Shown: positions 16,670 to 24,501 of the stretch, piece by piece
Layout: each line of letters begins with the position of its first letter
Numbering within the stretch: position 1 is the first letter of the stretch
DNA from: Alphaproteobacteria bacterium
Lineage (GTDB): Bacteria; Pseudomonadota; Alphaproteobacteria; MPNO01; UBA2964
DNA length: 64,000 bases
Assembly: GCA_009377375.1 (NCBI GenBank)
Contig: WHUE01000006.1
Location: 1 to 64,000 of the forward strand
Direction: 5' to 3'
The notes under the pieces: generated by a model
The model's database searches: none
Told to the model about the DNA's origin: nothing
The model's input: only the letters and a program-made list of their open reading frames with translations
Program-made: the position numbers and the translations under genes

Positions 16670-16984
16670 ATGAAAATAGCACAGAAGCGCCGCGGGAACG
16701 GAAGCTTGCCCGAGGAGCTACGTCATGACATCGACAGCGGCCGGACGGGTGACAAGGTTCCCGCGTCCGATCCCGCCGTCACGCCTCTCGGCACCGACGA
16801 AGAGGCAGCGGGCAGCGCGCCCGACCCGGAAGCCGTGACACGCACGAGGGAAGAGGAGCGCCGTTCTGCGGCGGGCATTTCGGCGCGGCCGCATCAGCCG
16901 CGGCCGGGAGGGTCAATGGCATTCAGGGGCGCGGTGCTTGCCGTTCTGGCGCTGCTTCTCGTCGGCCTGTTCATCGCCTTCTGA
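16670..16984 (+). CDS. Small conserved membrane-tail protein of unknown function
   Basis: This 104-residue protein has a charged, probably disordered first part (RHDIDSGRTGDKVPASDPAV, then PLGTDEEAAGSAPDPEAV) and a single C-terminal hydrophobic helix, residues 85-104, ending at the stop. The DIDSGRTGDKV / DPA / PLGTDEEAAG pattern is one I recognise from small uncharacterised alphaproteobacterial proteins with the same tail anchor. The likely topology is cytoplasmic with a C-terminal membrane anchor. The ATG at 16670 is preferred to 16625 because the conserved text begins after it. An EcfG-like promoter lies just upstream, so it is probably a general-stress protein. No molecular function is known to me. 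Confidence 0.65.
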   Translation: MKIAQKRRGNGSLPEELRHDIDSGRTGDKVPASDPAVTPLGTDEEAAGSAPDPEAVTRTREEERRSAAGISARPHQPRPGGSMAFRGAVLAVLALLLVGLFIAF

Positions 16985-17033
16985 TCGATCGGCATGAATC
17001 CGGCGCGAGCCGGTGCGAAGCGACACCTCACGG

Positions 17034-17058
17034 GGAACCGTCCGTGCATGGGTGCGTT
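17034..17058 (+). promoter_or_regulatory. EcfG-consensus promoter of the first dodecin gene
   Basis: GGAAC at 17034-17038 and CGTT at 17055-17058 are separated by exactly 16 bases, a full match to the EcfG general-stress consensus. The expected start point is about 30 bases before the dodecin ATG at 17096. Confidence 0.7.
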
Positions 17059-17095
17059 CCTTCCCATTCATACCTGAAGCGAAAGGACGGTTGTT

Positions 17096-17299
17096 ATGTC
17101 AGTAGCTCGGACCACCGAAATATCGGCAACCTCGACGAAGGGTTTCGAGGACGCCATCAACGAAGGCGTTGCGCGGGCCGCGGCGACGCTCCGCAATCTC
17201 AGGGGCGCATGGATCAAGGAACAGGAAGTCACCATCAACGGCGACAAGATCGCCGAATACAAGGTCCATATGCTCGTCACCTTTGTCCTGGACGAATAG
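17096..17299 (+). CDS. Dodecin family flavin-binding protein (copy 1)
   Basis: This 67-residue protein has the dodecin beta-alpha-beta-beta layout: TTEISATSTKGFEDAINEGVARAAATLRNLRGAWIKEQEV, then YKVHMLVTFVLDE. Dodecins assemble into hollow dodecamers that store or buffer flavins such as FMN, riboflavin or lumichrome, and in some species CoA. The Trp in GAWIKEQ is the conserved residue that stacks on the flavin. AAAGGA precedes the ATG. A perfect EcfG-type promoter lies upstream and a long hairpin downstream, so this is a single-gene stress-induced transcript. A second dodecin gene lies 2.3 kb away. Confidence 0.93.
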   Translation: MSVARTTEISATSTKGFEDAINEGVARAAATLRNLRGAWIKEQEVTINGDKIAEYKVHMLVTFVLDE

Positions 17300-17401
17300 G
17301 CTCCGGCGCGAGGCCGCCCGAACAGAGAGCGGCGCAGAAGGGGCGGACTCCGTCGGCCGCCGCGCCGGGCTGCACCTGGCCCGCCGGCCTGTCCGTAACG
17401 A

Positions 17402-17442
17402 CGAGGGACGCGGATGCCGCCTGTGGCTGGCCGCGTCCCTCG
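17402..17442. terminator. Bidirectional terminator between dodecin and Mn catalase
   Basis: A perfect 12-bp inverted repeat (CGAGGGACGCGG at 17402-17413 and its complement at 17431-17442) with a 17-base loop lies between two convergent genes. The loop can form a further small GCC/GGC stem. There is no U-tract, so it may act as a hairpin barrier in both directions. Confidence 0.6.
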
Positions 17443-17465
17443 CCAGTGAGCCGCCCGGGGGCGCT

Positions 17466-18350
17466 TCAGTGCTGCGTCATGCCTCGACCGAGCTCTGCGC
17501 CCGTGGTCGGATCGGCATCGGGATTTGACGCGGTGCGCTTGGAGAGATTCTCCAACGCCGTCTTCTGCGCTTTGCCGAGCTTGACGGTGGCGCTGCCGTC
17601 GCCGCCGTCGACCGCCGCCTGCTTTTCCCGGTCGTCCACGAACTCCCACCCCGGACCCGAATTCCAGGACCCGCGGAAGCCGTCGCCGTCATCGTCCTGC
17701 GACATGTCGTAATAGGTGTCGGAAAACCGGTCGTCGCCGGGAAGCTTGCCGGGCGGGAAGTTCTTCTCGATGGAGTAGAGCGCCTTCTCGAAGGATTTCT
17801 GGTGGGCGATCTCGCGCGTCATCAGGAAGCCGAGCGCTTCCTTGACGCCCGGGTCGTCGGTCACGTTGATCAGACGCTCGTAGATGATCTTCGCCCGCGC
17901 CTCGGCGGCGATGTTCGAGCGGAGGTCGCAGGTGGGTTCGCCCTTGGTGTCCACGTAGGCAGCGGTCCAGGGCACGCCAGCCGAGTTCACGAGCGCCGGG
18001 CCGCCGCCATAGAGAAGTGACAGGGTGTGGCTCTCGCCGCCTTCGGTCATCGTGGCGAACAGGTCGGCCTCCGATTTCGCGGCCTCGGCCAGTTCGCCGC
18101 GGGCGCCCTTGCACAGCATCGCGACAATGCTGCCGATGACTTCCAGATGGCTCAGCTCCTCGGTGGCGATATCGAGCAGCATATCCTTCCGGCCGGGATC
18201 CTCGTCGGCGACGCCCTGGGTGAAATAGCGCATCGCCGCGGCGAGCTCGCCGTCCGGGCCGCCGAACTGCTCCAGCATCAGGCTGCCGAGCTTCGGGTTC
18301 GATTCGGAGACGCGCACCGTGTACATCAGTCGCTTGTTGTGCATGAACAT
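17466..18350 (-). CDS. Manganese (non-heme) catalase
   Basis: This 294-residue protein begins MFMHNKRLMYTVRVSESNPK, the usual start of this family. The ferritin-like core has the dimanganese ligands in ATEELSHLEVIGSIVAML (Glu and His), FATMTEGGESH, NIAAEARAKIIYERL and LMTREIAHQKSFEKAL. The C-terminal tail (FSDTYYDMSQDDDG, GPGWEFVDD) is also family-typical. It decomposes hydrogen peroxide in the cytoplasm without heme. A perfect EcfG-type promoter lies about 80 bases upstream on the minus strand, so it is predicted to be part of the general stress response. An AGAGG ribosome binding site precedes the ATG. Confidence 0.93.
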   Translation of the reverse strand: MFMHNKRLMYTVRVSESNPKLGSLMLEQFGGPDGELAAAMRYFTQGVADEDPGRKDMLLDIATEELSHLEVIGSIVAMLCKGARGELAEAAKSEADLFATMTEGGESHTLSLLYGGGPALVNSAGVPWTAAYVDTKGEPTCDLRSNIAAEARAKIIYERLINVTDDPGVKEALGFLMTREIAHQKSFEKALYSIEKNFPPGKLPGDDRFSDTYYDMSQDDDGDGFRGSWNSGPGWEFVDDREKQAAVDGGDGSATVKLGKAQKTALENLSKRTASNPDADPTTGAELGRGMTQH

Positions 18351-18429
18351 TTACAAGACCTCTGCTCTCGAATTGGGGGGTGTCCGGGGCCGGGCGGTGC
18401 TCTGGCGGCGTCGACACGGCCTAAGGCTG

Positions 18430-18454
18430 AACGGCGCGTCACGGGCAATGTTCC
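18430..18454 (-). promoter_or_regulatory. EcfG-consensus promoter of Mn catalase
   Basis: Reading the minus strand, GGAAC (18454-18450) and CGTT (18433-18430) are separated by 16 bases, an exact consensus match. It is oriented toward the catalase gene, leaving a leader of about 75 bases. Confidence 0.7.
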
Positions 18455-18545
18455 GCGGAGGCGAAAAGAAACGCCGAAGGTCCGCTTCAGCGGCGCGGCC
18501 CGTCGCAGCTGAAGCGCGAACCGTATACCGACCGGCCCCGTGCGG

Positions 18546-19109
18546 CTATCCCGGTCCGGCGGCGGTTGCGTCGCGACGCCGGGCGTCTTCCTCGTGCGCC
18601 TCGCTCCAGCCGTTCTCCCATTCGATATGGCCGGTGGTGTCGAACTCGTAAGGGTTGTCAGTAATCTCGCGCCCGTGCAGGGAGGCGGAGTAGCCTTCGT
18701 CGTACGCCGATGGCGGCCGGGCGAACGGGTCGCTCTCGACCTTTTCCGGTTTCTCCTGGCGCGGCCGGGATATGTAGGACCGGAATTCCGGGAACGAGAC
18801 GAGGACCGAGCTGTCGACGCCGGTCGGGTGATCGCGCAACACCTGGCGGCCGCGTTGCGTGATGGCGTAGCGACCGTCCCGGGCCAGGTCGAGCAGACCG
18901 GCGATACTGAGGCAGCGGAAGGCCGTCTCCACGCGGCGGTGCAGCGGCGCCAGGTCTGGGGGCGGCGATTCGCCGGCATGGCGCAGGCTTCTCAGGAGGC
19001 GGCGTGAGCATGAGTCCGGCGTCGCGGGATCCTCGGCCGCCGTTCTGAGCGCGATCAGCATGATGTTCGGTTCGTTCAGAAGCGGGTAGTCCTCAAGTTC
19101 CATGTTCAT
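18546..19109 (-). CDS. Winged-helix protein with RMF/CrpP-like C-terminal motif
   Basis: This protein of about 187 residues begins MNMELEDYPLLNEPNIMLIAL. The first 110 residues look like a winged-helix module (CLSIAGLLDLARDGRYAITQRGRQVLRDH, resembling the N-terminal domain of Mrr-like proteins). The C-terminal part has a short motif, EGYSASLHG then NPYEF, HIEWENGWSEAHEEDARR. This matches the ribosome-modulation-factor / CrpP pattern in which G, NPY and W-x-x-GW are conserved. RMF proteins promote ribosome hibernation. A DNA-binding-like fold joined to an RMF motif is unusual, and function is inferred. AGGA precedes the ATG at 19109; a second ATG lies at 19103. A GAAAC-N17-CGTT promoter is found upstream. 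Confidence 0.65.
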   Translation of the reverse strand: MNMELEDYPLLNEPNIMLIALRTAAEDPATPDSCSRRLLRSLRHAGESPPPDLAPLHRRVETAFRCLSIAGLLDLARDGRYAITQRGRQVLRDHPTGVDSSVLVSFPEFRSYISRPRQEKPEKVESDPFARPPSAYDEGYSASLHGREITDNPYEFDTTGHIEWENGWSEAHEEDARRRDATAAGPG

Positions 19110-19245
19110 TCGTTCCTGCCGGCCGACGCCCCGTCCTCCCCATTCTCCGCGCCGGTCGTGCAGGCTCGCGCATGGGCGGGGGACGGGCTCATCGACGAGC
19201 GTTCGTTCAGGTCTGGTCATAGCTATATGGCGTCCCGGATGGCCG

Positions 19246-19271
19246 AACGCAGGGGGCCGGCCGAAGGTTTC
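19246..19271 (-). promoter_or_regulatory. EcfG-like promoter of the winged-helix/RMF gene (GAAAC-N17-CGTT)
   Basis: On the minus strand GAAAC (19271-19267) and CGTT (19249-19246) are spaced by 17 bases. It differs from the consensus at one base of the -35 element. It would give a leader of about 130 bases and lies only 27 bases from the oppositely directed promoter of the second dodecin. Confidence 0.45.
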
Positions 19272-19298
19272 GGGATCCGCGCGTTCCCGGCGCAGACC

Positions 19299-19323
19299 GA
19301 AACCCGTTCCGCCCCTTCGCGTT
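19299..19323 (+). promoter_or_regulatory. EcfG-like promoter of the second dodecin gene (GAAAC-N16-CGTT)
   Basis: GAAAC at 19299-19303 and CGTT at 19320-19323 with 16-base spacing, one mismatch from consensus and identical in form to the site at 16607. It points to the dodecin ATG at 19394. Confidence 0.5.
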
Positions 19324-19393
19324 CACCCGGTGACTGCCGATGACCCTCGGCCGAGGGGCCGAAGGGGATTGGGCCATCCGAAAGGGAGTTTTC

Positions 19394-19609
19394 ATGAGCG
19401 ACAACGTCTATGCCGTTACCGAAGTCGTCGGCAGCTCGTCGCAATCGACCGACGATGCCATTCGCAACGCCATCTCGACCGCGGGCGGCAAGCTGCGCAA
19501 TCTCGAGTGGTTCGAGGTCGTCGAGACGCGAGGGCACATCGAGAACGCGAAGGTCGCGCACTTCCAGGTCACACTGAAGATCGGCTTTCGTTACGAGGCG
19601 GAAACGTGA
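19394..19609 (+). CDS. Dodecin family protein (copy 2)
   Basis: This 71-residue protein starts MSDNVYAVTEVVGSSSQSTDDAI, followed by NAISTAGGKLRNLEWFEVVETRGHI and HFQVTLKIGFRYEA. This is the classical dodecin form with the flavin-stacking Trp in EWFEV. It is closer to the archaeal/actinobacterial type than copy 1, which has an extended Ala-rich helix. AAAGGGAG precedes the ATG. The gene is transcribed divergently from the winged-helix/RMF gene, and both have EcfG-like promoters in the shared upstream region. Two diverged dodecins in one island suggest different ligands or different expression levels. Confidence 0.9.
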   Translation: MSDNVYAVTEVVGSSSQSTDDAIRNAISTAGGKLRNLEWFEVVETRGHIENAKVAHFQVTLKIGFRYEAET

Positions 19610-19705
19610 CGGCGAACGGCGGGACGCCGCAGATATTTGTCACAGCTTTTTCACCGTTTGTCCCGGCGGCCTCGGCGTCACCCGCTATTTCGACATGAAG
19701 CCGCA

Positions 19706-20215
19706 TCACGCCGCTGCCGGCAGCATCGCGGGCCGGGCGTCGCCGAGCGCGTGCTGCAGCGCGGTGCGGGCGCGGAAGCAGCGCGTTTTCACGGTGCCGA
19801 TCGGCAGGCCGAGCTGTTCGGCGACTTCCTTGTAGGACCGTCCTTCCACGCCGATCATCATCAGCACGGTCGCCTGCTCGGCGGGCAGAACCTTCATGGC
19901 CTCGCGCACGGCGCGTATCATCATGGCGGCGGGTTGTCCCGGGCGGACGGAAAGCTTCGCCAGCGCCGCCTCCGGGTCCGCCGGGACCGGCATCCTAGAC
20001 TGCCGCCGATACTCGCTGATATGGAGGTTGTGAAGAATCGTCAGCAGCCAGGCCCTTAAATTGGTGTTGGTCCTGTAAAGGTGCGACTTCGCCAGCGACC
20101 GCGCGGCGCATTCCTGCACCAGGTCGTCCGCGGCGGCGGGATTGTGCGTCAAAGCCATCGCATAGCGCCGGAGGTAAGGGAGCTGTTCCTCGATTCCCGC
20201 TGCTACTTCGTTCAT
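19706..20215 (-). CDS. ECF sigma factor, possibly of the EcfG general-stress group
   Basis: This 169-residue protein has sigma region 2 (YLRRYAMALTHNPAAADDLVQECAARSL, NLRAWLLTILHNLHISEYRR) and region 4 (LPAEQATVLMMIGVEGRSYKEVAEQLGLPIGTVKTRCFRARTAL). The wording around NLRAWLLTILHN and IGVEG-SYKEVAE resembles EcfG/ECF15-like factors, which direct the alphaproteobacterial general stress response. No anti-sigma factor (NepR) or PhyR response regulator is encoded beside it. The genes around it carry EcfG-type promoters, making it a candidate regulator of the island. A strong GAGGAGGTAACG ribosome binding site precedes the ATG. Its own upstream region has only a poor match (CCAAC-N17-CGTT). Confidence 0.85.
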   Translation of the reverse strand: MNEVAAGIEEQLPYLRRYAMALTHNPAAADDLVQECAARSLAKSHLYRTNTNLRAWLLTILHNLHISEYRRQSRMPVPADPEAALAKLSVRPGQPAAMMIRAVREAMKVLPAEQATVLMMIGVEGRSYKEVAEQLGLPIGTVKTRCFRARTALQHALGDARPAMLPAAA

Positions 20216-20407
20216 CGTTACCTCCTCGGTGTCTGTCGAACCTGAACGGTCCAGGCGTCGGATCAGTTGGAGGTAGGCGACGGATGTATCCGGCGGGTGT
20301 CCCGAGGGCGGAAAAACGGTAAATTTTGTAACCGATGTGACAGCGGCGGCGGCGCGGCGCCCCGCCGCGCGCAGGAAGTCCGGTCCCCGGAATGCGCGAA
20401 AGGCGCT

Positions 20408-20650
20408 TCAGGCGCTGCTTTTGAGCCGGTTGAGCGCCTTCAGAACGCGCTGGAGGTTGTCCGCGCCGCCGATCGCGGCTGTTTTCTCCGTCGCCTCCAG
20501 GCGTTCGCAGTCTTCGCGCCAGCGTTCGAGAATGCTCTCCTTTGCCCGCCGGTCGAGGCGGGGATCGGACAGAACCTTTTCAGGCGTCCCGAATGCCCTG
20601 CTCGGGTCGAGCAGCGCGTCGTCCAGGTTGAAACTGCCTCTCACCATCAC
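20408..20650 (-). CDS. Small conserved helical protein of unknown function
   Basis: An 80-residue protein: DDALLDPSRAFGTPEKVLSDPRLDRRAKESILERWREDCERLEATEKTA and then NLQRVLKALNRL. The pattern (F-x-x-PEEVL-x-DPRL-x-x-x-x-K-x-x-IL-x-x-W) is one I recognise from small uncharacterised proteins of alphaproteobacteria that neighbour stress genes. It has no membrane segment or catalytic motif. It lies between the ECF sigma gene and the hybrid kinase, transcribed leftward. No clear EcfG promoter was found upstream. Confidence 0.65.
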   Translation of the reverse strand: MMVRGSFNLDDALLDPSRAFGTPEKVLSDPRLDRRAKESILERWREDCERLEATEKTAAIGGADNLQRVLKALNRLKSSA

Positions 20651-20777
20651 GAAATCTCAGTAGCGGGAATTTTCTGTTCTGGCAGTGGACGTTGCCGTTT
20701 AGCCATAGAGCCGCGAGACGTCGCATCTGGCCCCGGATCCGGCGTCCGCCGGGCTTTCGAGGTCGGAGTCTAGTGCA

Positions 20778-23120
20778 ATGAACGGGCCAGAAGCCGATAG
20801 GTTCCGTGAGCATATGAAACCGGGAGCCGATGCGTTGAACGAAATTCGGGCCGATTCGCGCATCCTGCTTCTCGGCGGAGCCGCGCTTGGCCTCGCGGTG
20901 ACGGGGGATGTAACGCTGGGCGGCGCTTCGGCGGGCGGTGCGCTGCTGTACGGGGGCGTCGTGCTGCTTGGCCTGCTCGGCAGAGCGCCTTCCACCGTTC
21001 TTGTACTGGCCATGGCGTCCTCGATCGCGGCAGCGGCCGGCTTGGTGATCGCGGCCGACGGCGGGGCGACCCTGCTGGACCGCGGCCCGGCGATCCTGTC
21101 GGTCTGGCTGGTCGCGGCGCTCGTATACCGGATTCGGCAGCTTTCACGCCGCGATACGCAACGGGAGACATCGCGCCGCGCGCCGTCCCGTGACATCGCG
21201 CCCTGGGCGCCGCCGCTGATGGAGGCCGTGCCGACGATTGCCTGCGTCACCGACCGCCATCGCACAATTCTTCATGCGAGCCGGTGGTGGCGGGAAAGAC
21301 TCGGATACGATGTGCAGGACGTGGTCGGCCGGCCGATCACGGACTTCCTGACCGAAGAGTCCTGCTTTGCGCTGGAATGGGTCGCTGCGACGGACGGTGA
21401 GGACCCGGCCCGCCGGAGTCGCGACCTGCAGGGCGGCTTCGTCGGCCGCAGCGGTCGGAGGATCGACGTCCGGCTCCGCGCCGCAACGATCGATGGCGGG
21501 AAGGACGGCTTGGCCGGTACATGCTGGGCCGTGCTCGACGACGGCTCCGAGGTGAAGCGCATTGCCGGCGAGCTGGAGACGAAGGAAAAGCTCTACCGGG
21601 CCGTCTTCGACCAGACCTTCCAGTTCGTGGCTGCGCTCGACGCCGGCGGCGACATCGTGGAGGCGAACGGAACGATGCGGGACTTCATCGGCGTCGGCCA
21701 GGACGACATCCGTGGCGTGCCGCCCTGGCTCCTGCCGATCTGGGGGCTGGATTCGGGCGCGGCGAGGCGGCTGAAAGATCTCGTGGACCGGGCGACGGAG
21801 GGAGAGTTCATCCGCGACGAGCTCACGATCACCGGGGTGGCGGACACCGAAATCATCATCGACCTGTCGCTGAAGCCGGTGCGGGACCGGAACGGCGCCG
21901 TGGCGAACGTGATCATGGAGGGGCGCGACATCACCGAGCTGCGCCTGCACCAGGAAATGCTGTTGCGGGCGCAGAAGATGGAGGCGGTGGGCGCGCTGAC
22001 GGCGGGCGTGGCGCATGACTTCAACAATATCCTGACGGTGATTTCGGGCAATCTGGAGATTCTGGAGAAGACGGCGTCGCCCGGCGGGCGCGCTGCGAAA
22101 CGCATTGGCCGTGCGGTGGAAGCGGTGTTTCGCGGCAAGGCGCTGACCCAGCAATTGCTGACGTTCTCCCGCCGCCGCCGGCTCGATCTCAAGGTCGTCT
22201 CCATCAACGATCTCGTCGAACAGATGCGGGACATGTTCGCCACGCTCGGCGATGCGGTGACAGTCCGCTTCGATCTGGACGAAGACCTGCCCCTTTGCGA
22301 GATCGATCCGGCGATTCTCGAAACAGTGCTGTTGAACATCGCCATCAACGCCCGGGACGCCATGCCCGAAGGCGGCACGCTCACCGTATCCACCGCGTCG
22401 CTGCGGCCGGACGACGACAGTTTCCGCGATGCGGTCGGGACGTTGCCGAGGGGCGTATATGCGTGCCTGCGGCTGACGGATACCGGAACCGGCATGACCG
22501 AGGCGGTGCGGGATCATGCGTTCGATCCGTTCTTCACCACCAAGGGCGCGCGGGGCAACGGTCTCGGGTTGAGCATGGCCTATGGCTTCGTCAACCAGTC
22601 GGGCGGGGATATACAGATCGATTCGGAGCCGGACAGAGGCACGGAAATCCGGCTCTACTTCCCGGCGACCGACAAGCCGCTGCCCGCCGCCGTCGAGGTC
22701 GGGGAATCAGGGCGGGCCCCGGCCCCGAAGGGGCATTCGCGGCGTGTCTTGCTGGTCGAGGACGACGACACGGTCCGTGCGACGACGGAGGAGGCGCTCT
22801 CCGCCATGGGCTTTTCGGTGGACGTCGCCGCAACGGGCGATTCGGCGATCGATCTCATCCGCGCCGAAAGAAGCTATGATCTGATCCTGACCGATATGGT
22901 CATGCCGGGCACGAGCGGCGGGCCGGAAGTCGCGGCTGCCGCCCGCGCGGTTGCGCCCGGTACGCCGGTGATATTCTGCTCCGGATTTTCACATCAGTTT
23001 TCCGGCGACAGCGCGGCCCCGCGCGAGGGCGCGCATTTTCTCGCCAAGCCCTATCGCATGCAGGAGCTCCACGCGCTCGTCGGTCGCGCACTCGAAAGCC
23101 GGGACCGCCATGTTGCCTGA
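20778..23120 (+). CDS. Hybrid sensor histidine kinase with C-terminal receiver
   Basis: This 780-residue protein has three to four hydrophobic segments in residues 25-120, then two PAS-like domains (about 150-270 and 275-390, the second ending VIMEGRDITELRLHQEML). The HisKA helix carries the phosphoacceptor His in GVAHDFNNILTVISGNLEIL. The HATPase domain has NIAINARDAMPEGG, DTGTGM and GNGLGLSMAYGFVNQSGG. A C-terminal receiver (VLLVEDDDTVR, phosphoacceptor Asp in DLILTDMVMPG, Lys in LAKPYRM) completes it. This layout is typical of hybrid kinases that feed a phosphorelay. It is followed after about 100 bases by an OmpR-type regulator gene, a probable partner. The stimulus is unknown. Confidence 0.9.
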   Translation: MNGPEADRFREHMKPGADALNEIRADSRILLLGGAALGLAVTGDVTLGGASAGGALLYGGVVLLGLLGRAPSTVLVLAMASSIAAAAGLVIAADGGATLLDRGPAILSVWLVAALVYRIRQLSRRDTQRETSRRAPSRDIAPWAPPLMEAVPTIACVTDRHRTILHASRWWRERLGYDVQDVVGRPITDFLTEESCFALEWVAATDGEDPARRSRDLQGGFVGRSGRRIDVRLRAATIDGGKDGLAGTCWAVLDDGSEVKRIAGELETKEKLYRAVFDQTFQFVAALDAGGDIVEANGTMRDFIGVGQDDIRGVPPWLLPIWGLDSGAARRLKDLVDRATEGEFIRDELTITGVADTEIIIDLSLKPVRDRNGAVANVIMEGRDITELRLHQEMLLRAQKMEAVGALTAGVAHDFNNILTVISGNLEILEKTASPGGRAAKRIGRAVEAVFRGKALTQQLLTFSRRRRLDLKVVSINDLVEQMRDMFATLGDAVTVRFDLDEDLPLCEIDPAILETVLLNIAINARDAMPEGGTLTVSTASLRPDDDSFRDAVGTLPRGVYACLRLTDTGTGMTEAVRDHAFDPFFTTKGARGNGLGLSMAYGFVNQSGGDIQIDSEPDRGTEIRLYFPATDKPLPAAVEVGESGRAPAPKGHSRRVLLVEDDDTVRATTEEALSAMGFSVDVAATGDSAIDLIRAERSYDLILTDMVMPGTSGGPEVAAAARAVAPGTPVIFCSGFSHQFSGDSAAPREGAHFLAKPYRMQELHALVGRALESRDRHVA

Positions 23121-23219
23121 CGATCAGCGATGCGACTGCCAATGCGGCTCATCGGGCCGGCCGGCCCTTCCGGACGCGGGATCGGTGCGGATCGCGCGGC
23201 GCTCAAAGGGGCATGGCCG

Positions 23220-24038
23220 ATGACGACGGAGGAAACGCTTCGTCAGCGCCGTCAGGGAGCGGAATCGGGCCGCGGTGCGAAAGGAAACGGCGTCAAGCAG
23301 CGCATCGTCGTTGTCGACGATGACGAGGCCATCTGCGAGATGATCCAGGACTACATGTCCGACGAAGGCTTTCTGGTTGCCACCGCGCTCGACGGGGTCG
23401 GACTGCATGCGGCCATTGCCGAGGCGCCGACCCAGCTGGTCATCCTGGATCTGAAGCTGCCGGACAAGGACGGGTTCGCCCTGGCGCGCGAGTTGCGCGA
23501 ACACCACGCCGACATCGGCATCCTGATCCTGACCGGCAAGGACGATGTGGTCGACCGGGTCGCCGGGCTGGAGATCGGCGCCGACGATTATGTCACCAAG
23601 CCCTTCCATCTTCGCGAATTGCTGGCACGCGCGCGGTCCATCCTTCGCCGCCGCCAGCAGGATGCAGCGGCGGCGAACCCGGCCGATCCGGCGCCGCCCC
23701 TTCCTCGCGAGGACGGCCATCGGCGGTTCCGCTTTGCGGGGTGGACGCTCGATCTCACGGTGCGGGAGCTTCGCGGCCCGGACGGATGCGCGGTTGCGCT
23801 TACGGGCGGCGAGTTCGACCTTCTGGTCACCTTTGTCGAGCATCCGGGGCGGCCGCTCAGCCGGGCTCAGATCCTCGACATGGCCCGCCATCGCGCCGCG
23901 GCCCCGTTCGATCGCAGCATCGACGTTCAGGTCGGCCGGCTGCGCCGGAAGATCGAAATCGACCCGAAGCGGCCGAAGCTCATCAAGACGGTTCGCAACG
24001 CCGGCTACATGCTGGACGCCCCGGTCAGCCGGGCCTGA
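23220..24038 (+). CDS. OmpR/PhoB-family response regulator
   Basis: This protein of about 272 residues has an N-terminal receiver with the acidic pair VVVDDDEAICEMI, the phosphoacceptor Asp in LVILDLKLPDKDGF, Thr in ILTGKDD and Lys in DYVTKPFHLRELLAR. After a linker it has a winged-helix DNA-binding domain (LTGGEFDLLVTFVEHPGRPLSR, IDVQVGRLRRKIE, IKTVRNAGYML). The ATG at 23220 is preferred because AAAGGGG lies 8 bases upstream; the frame is open from 23130. It lies about 100 bases after the hybrid kinase gene on the same strand. It is not a PhyR-type regulator, because it lacks a sigma-like domain. It could control part of the stress island. Confidence 0.9.
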   Translation: MTTEETLRQRRQGAESGRGAKGNGVKQRIVVVDDDEAICEMIQDYMSDEGFLVATALDGVGLHAAIAEAPTQLVILDLKLPDKDGFALARELREHHADIGILILTGKDDVVDRVAGLEIGADDYVTKPFHLRELLARARSILRRRQQDAAAANPADPAPPLPREDGHRRFRFAGWTLDLTVRELRGPDGCAVALTGGEFDLLVTFVEHPGRPLSRAQILDMARHRAAAPFDRSIDVQVGRLRRKIEIDPKRPKLIKTVRNAGYMLDAPVSRA

Positions 24039-24048
24039 CGGTGCCCGC

Positions 24049-24073
24049 GGAACCATTTTTCACAGCCGCTGTT
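24049..24073 (+). promoter_or_regulatory. EcfG-like promoter of the DUF1330 gene (GGAAC-N16-TGTT)
   Basis: GGAAC at 24049-24053 and TGTT at 24070-24073 with 16-base spacing, one mismatch in the -10 element. It lies between the response-regulator stop and the DUF1330 ATG at 24131. Confidence 0.5.
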
Positions 24074-24130
24074 CTTCTATCGAGGTCCGGCCGCGTCGAG
24101 ATCGGCTGTCGACCAGACAAGGAGAGGTTC

Positions 24131-24457
24131 ATGGCTGCATTTCTGATCGTTCACAGGCGCAACATCACGGATTCGGAAACGCTGAAGGAATACGCCAAGG
24201 GCGTCGAAAGCACGATCAAGGCGTTCGGCGGCGAGGTGGTCGTGCGCAGCGATAATTTCGACGTGCTGGAAGGTCACTGGACGCCGGGCAAGAAGCATGT
24301 CGATTCCCGCCCCGAACGGATCACCGTGGTCAAGTTCCCGGATATGCCGGCCCTGAAGTCGTGGTACGACTCCGACCAGTACGCCGAATTCAAGGTCATC
24401 CGCCAGAGCAGCTCGGATTCCGACGTCGTGGCGGTTCAGGGCGACGATCTGCGATAG
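24131..24457 (+). CDS. DUF1330 family protein
   Basis: This 108-residue protein has the DUF1330 core: AAFLIVHRRNITDSETLKEYAKGV, a VLEGHWTPGK segment, ITVVKFPDMPALKSWYDSDQYAEFKVIRQSSS. The family adopts a ferredoxin-like alpha+beta-barrel fold with unknown function, often seen in stress or catabolic contexts. GGAGAGG precedes the ATG. It stands between the two-component regulator and the PfpI gene and has its own near-consensus EcfG promoter, so it is likely a general-stress protein. Confidence 0.85.
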   Translation: MAAFLIVHRRNITDSETLKEYAKGVESTIKAFGGEVVVRSDNFDVLEGHWTPGKKHVDSRPERITVVKFPDMPALKSWYDSDQYAEFKVIRQSSSDSDVVAVQGDDLR

Positions 24458-24501
24458 CGTGTCGTGCCGTGGACATTCGCACCGTCGGCGGGACGGATAC
24501 T

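Noticed and set aside
20245..20270. EcfG-like element (CCAAC-N17-CGTT) before the ECF sigma gene
   Set aside because: Two mismatches in the -35 element; too weak to claim autoregulation.
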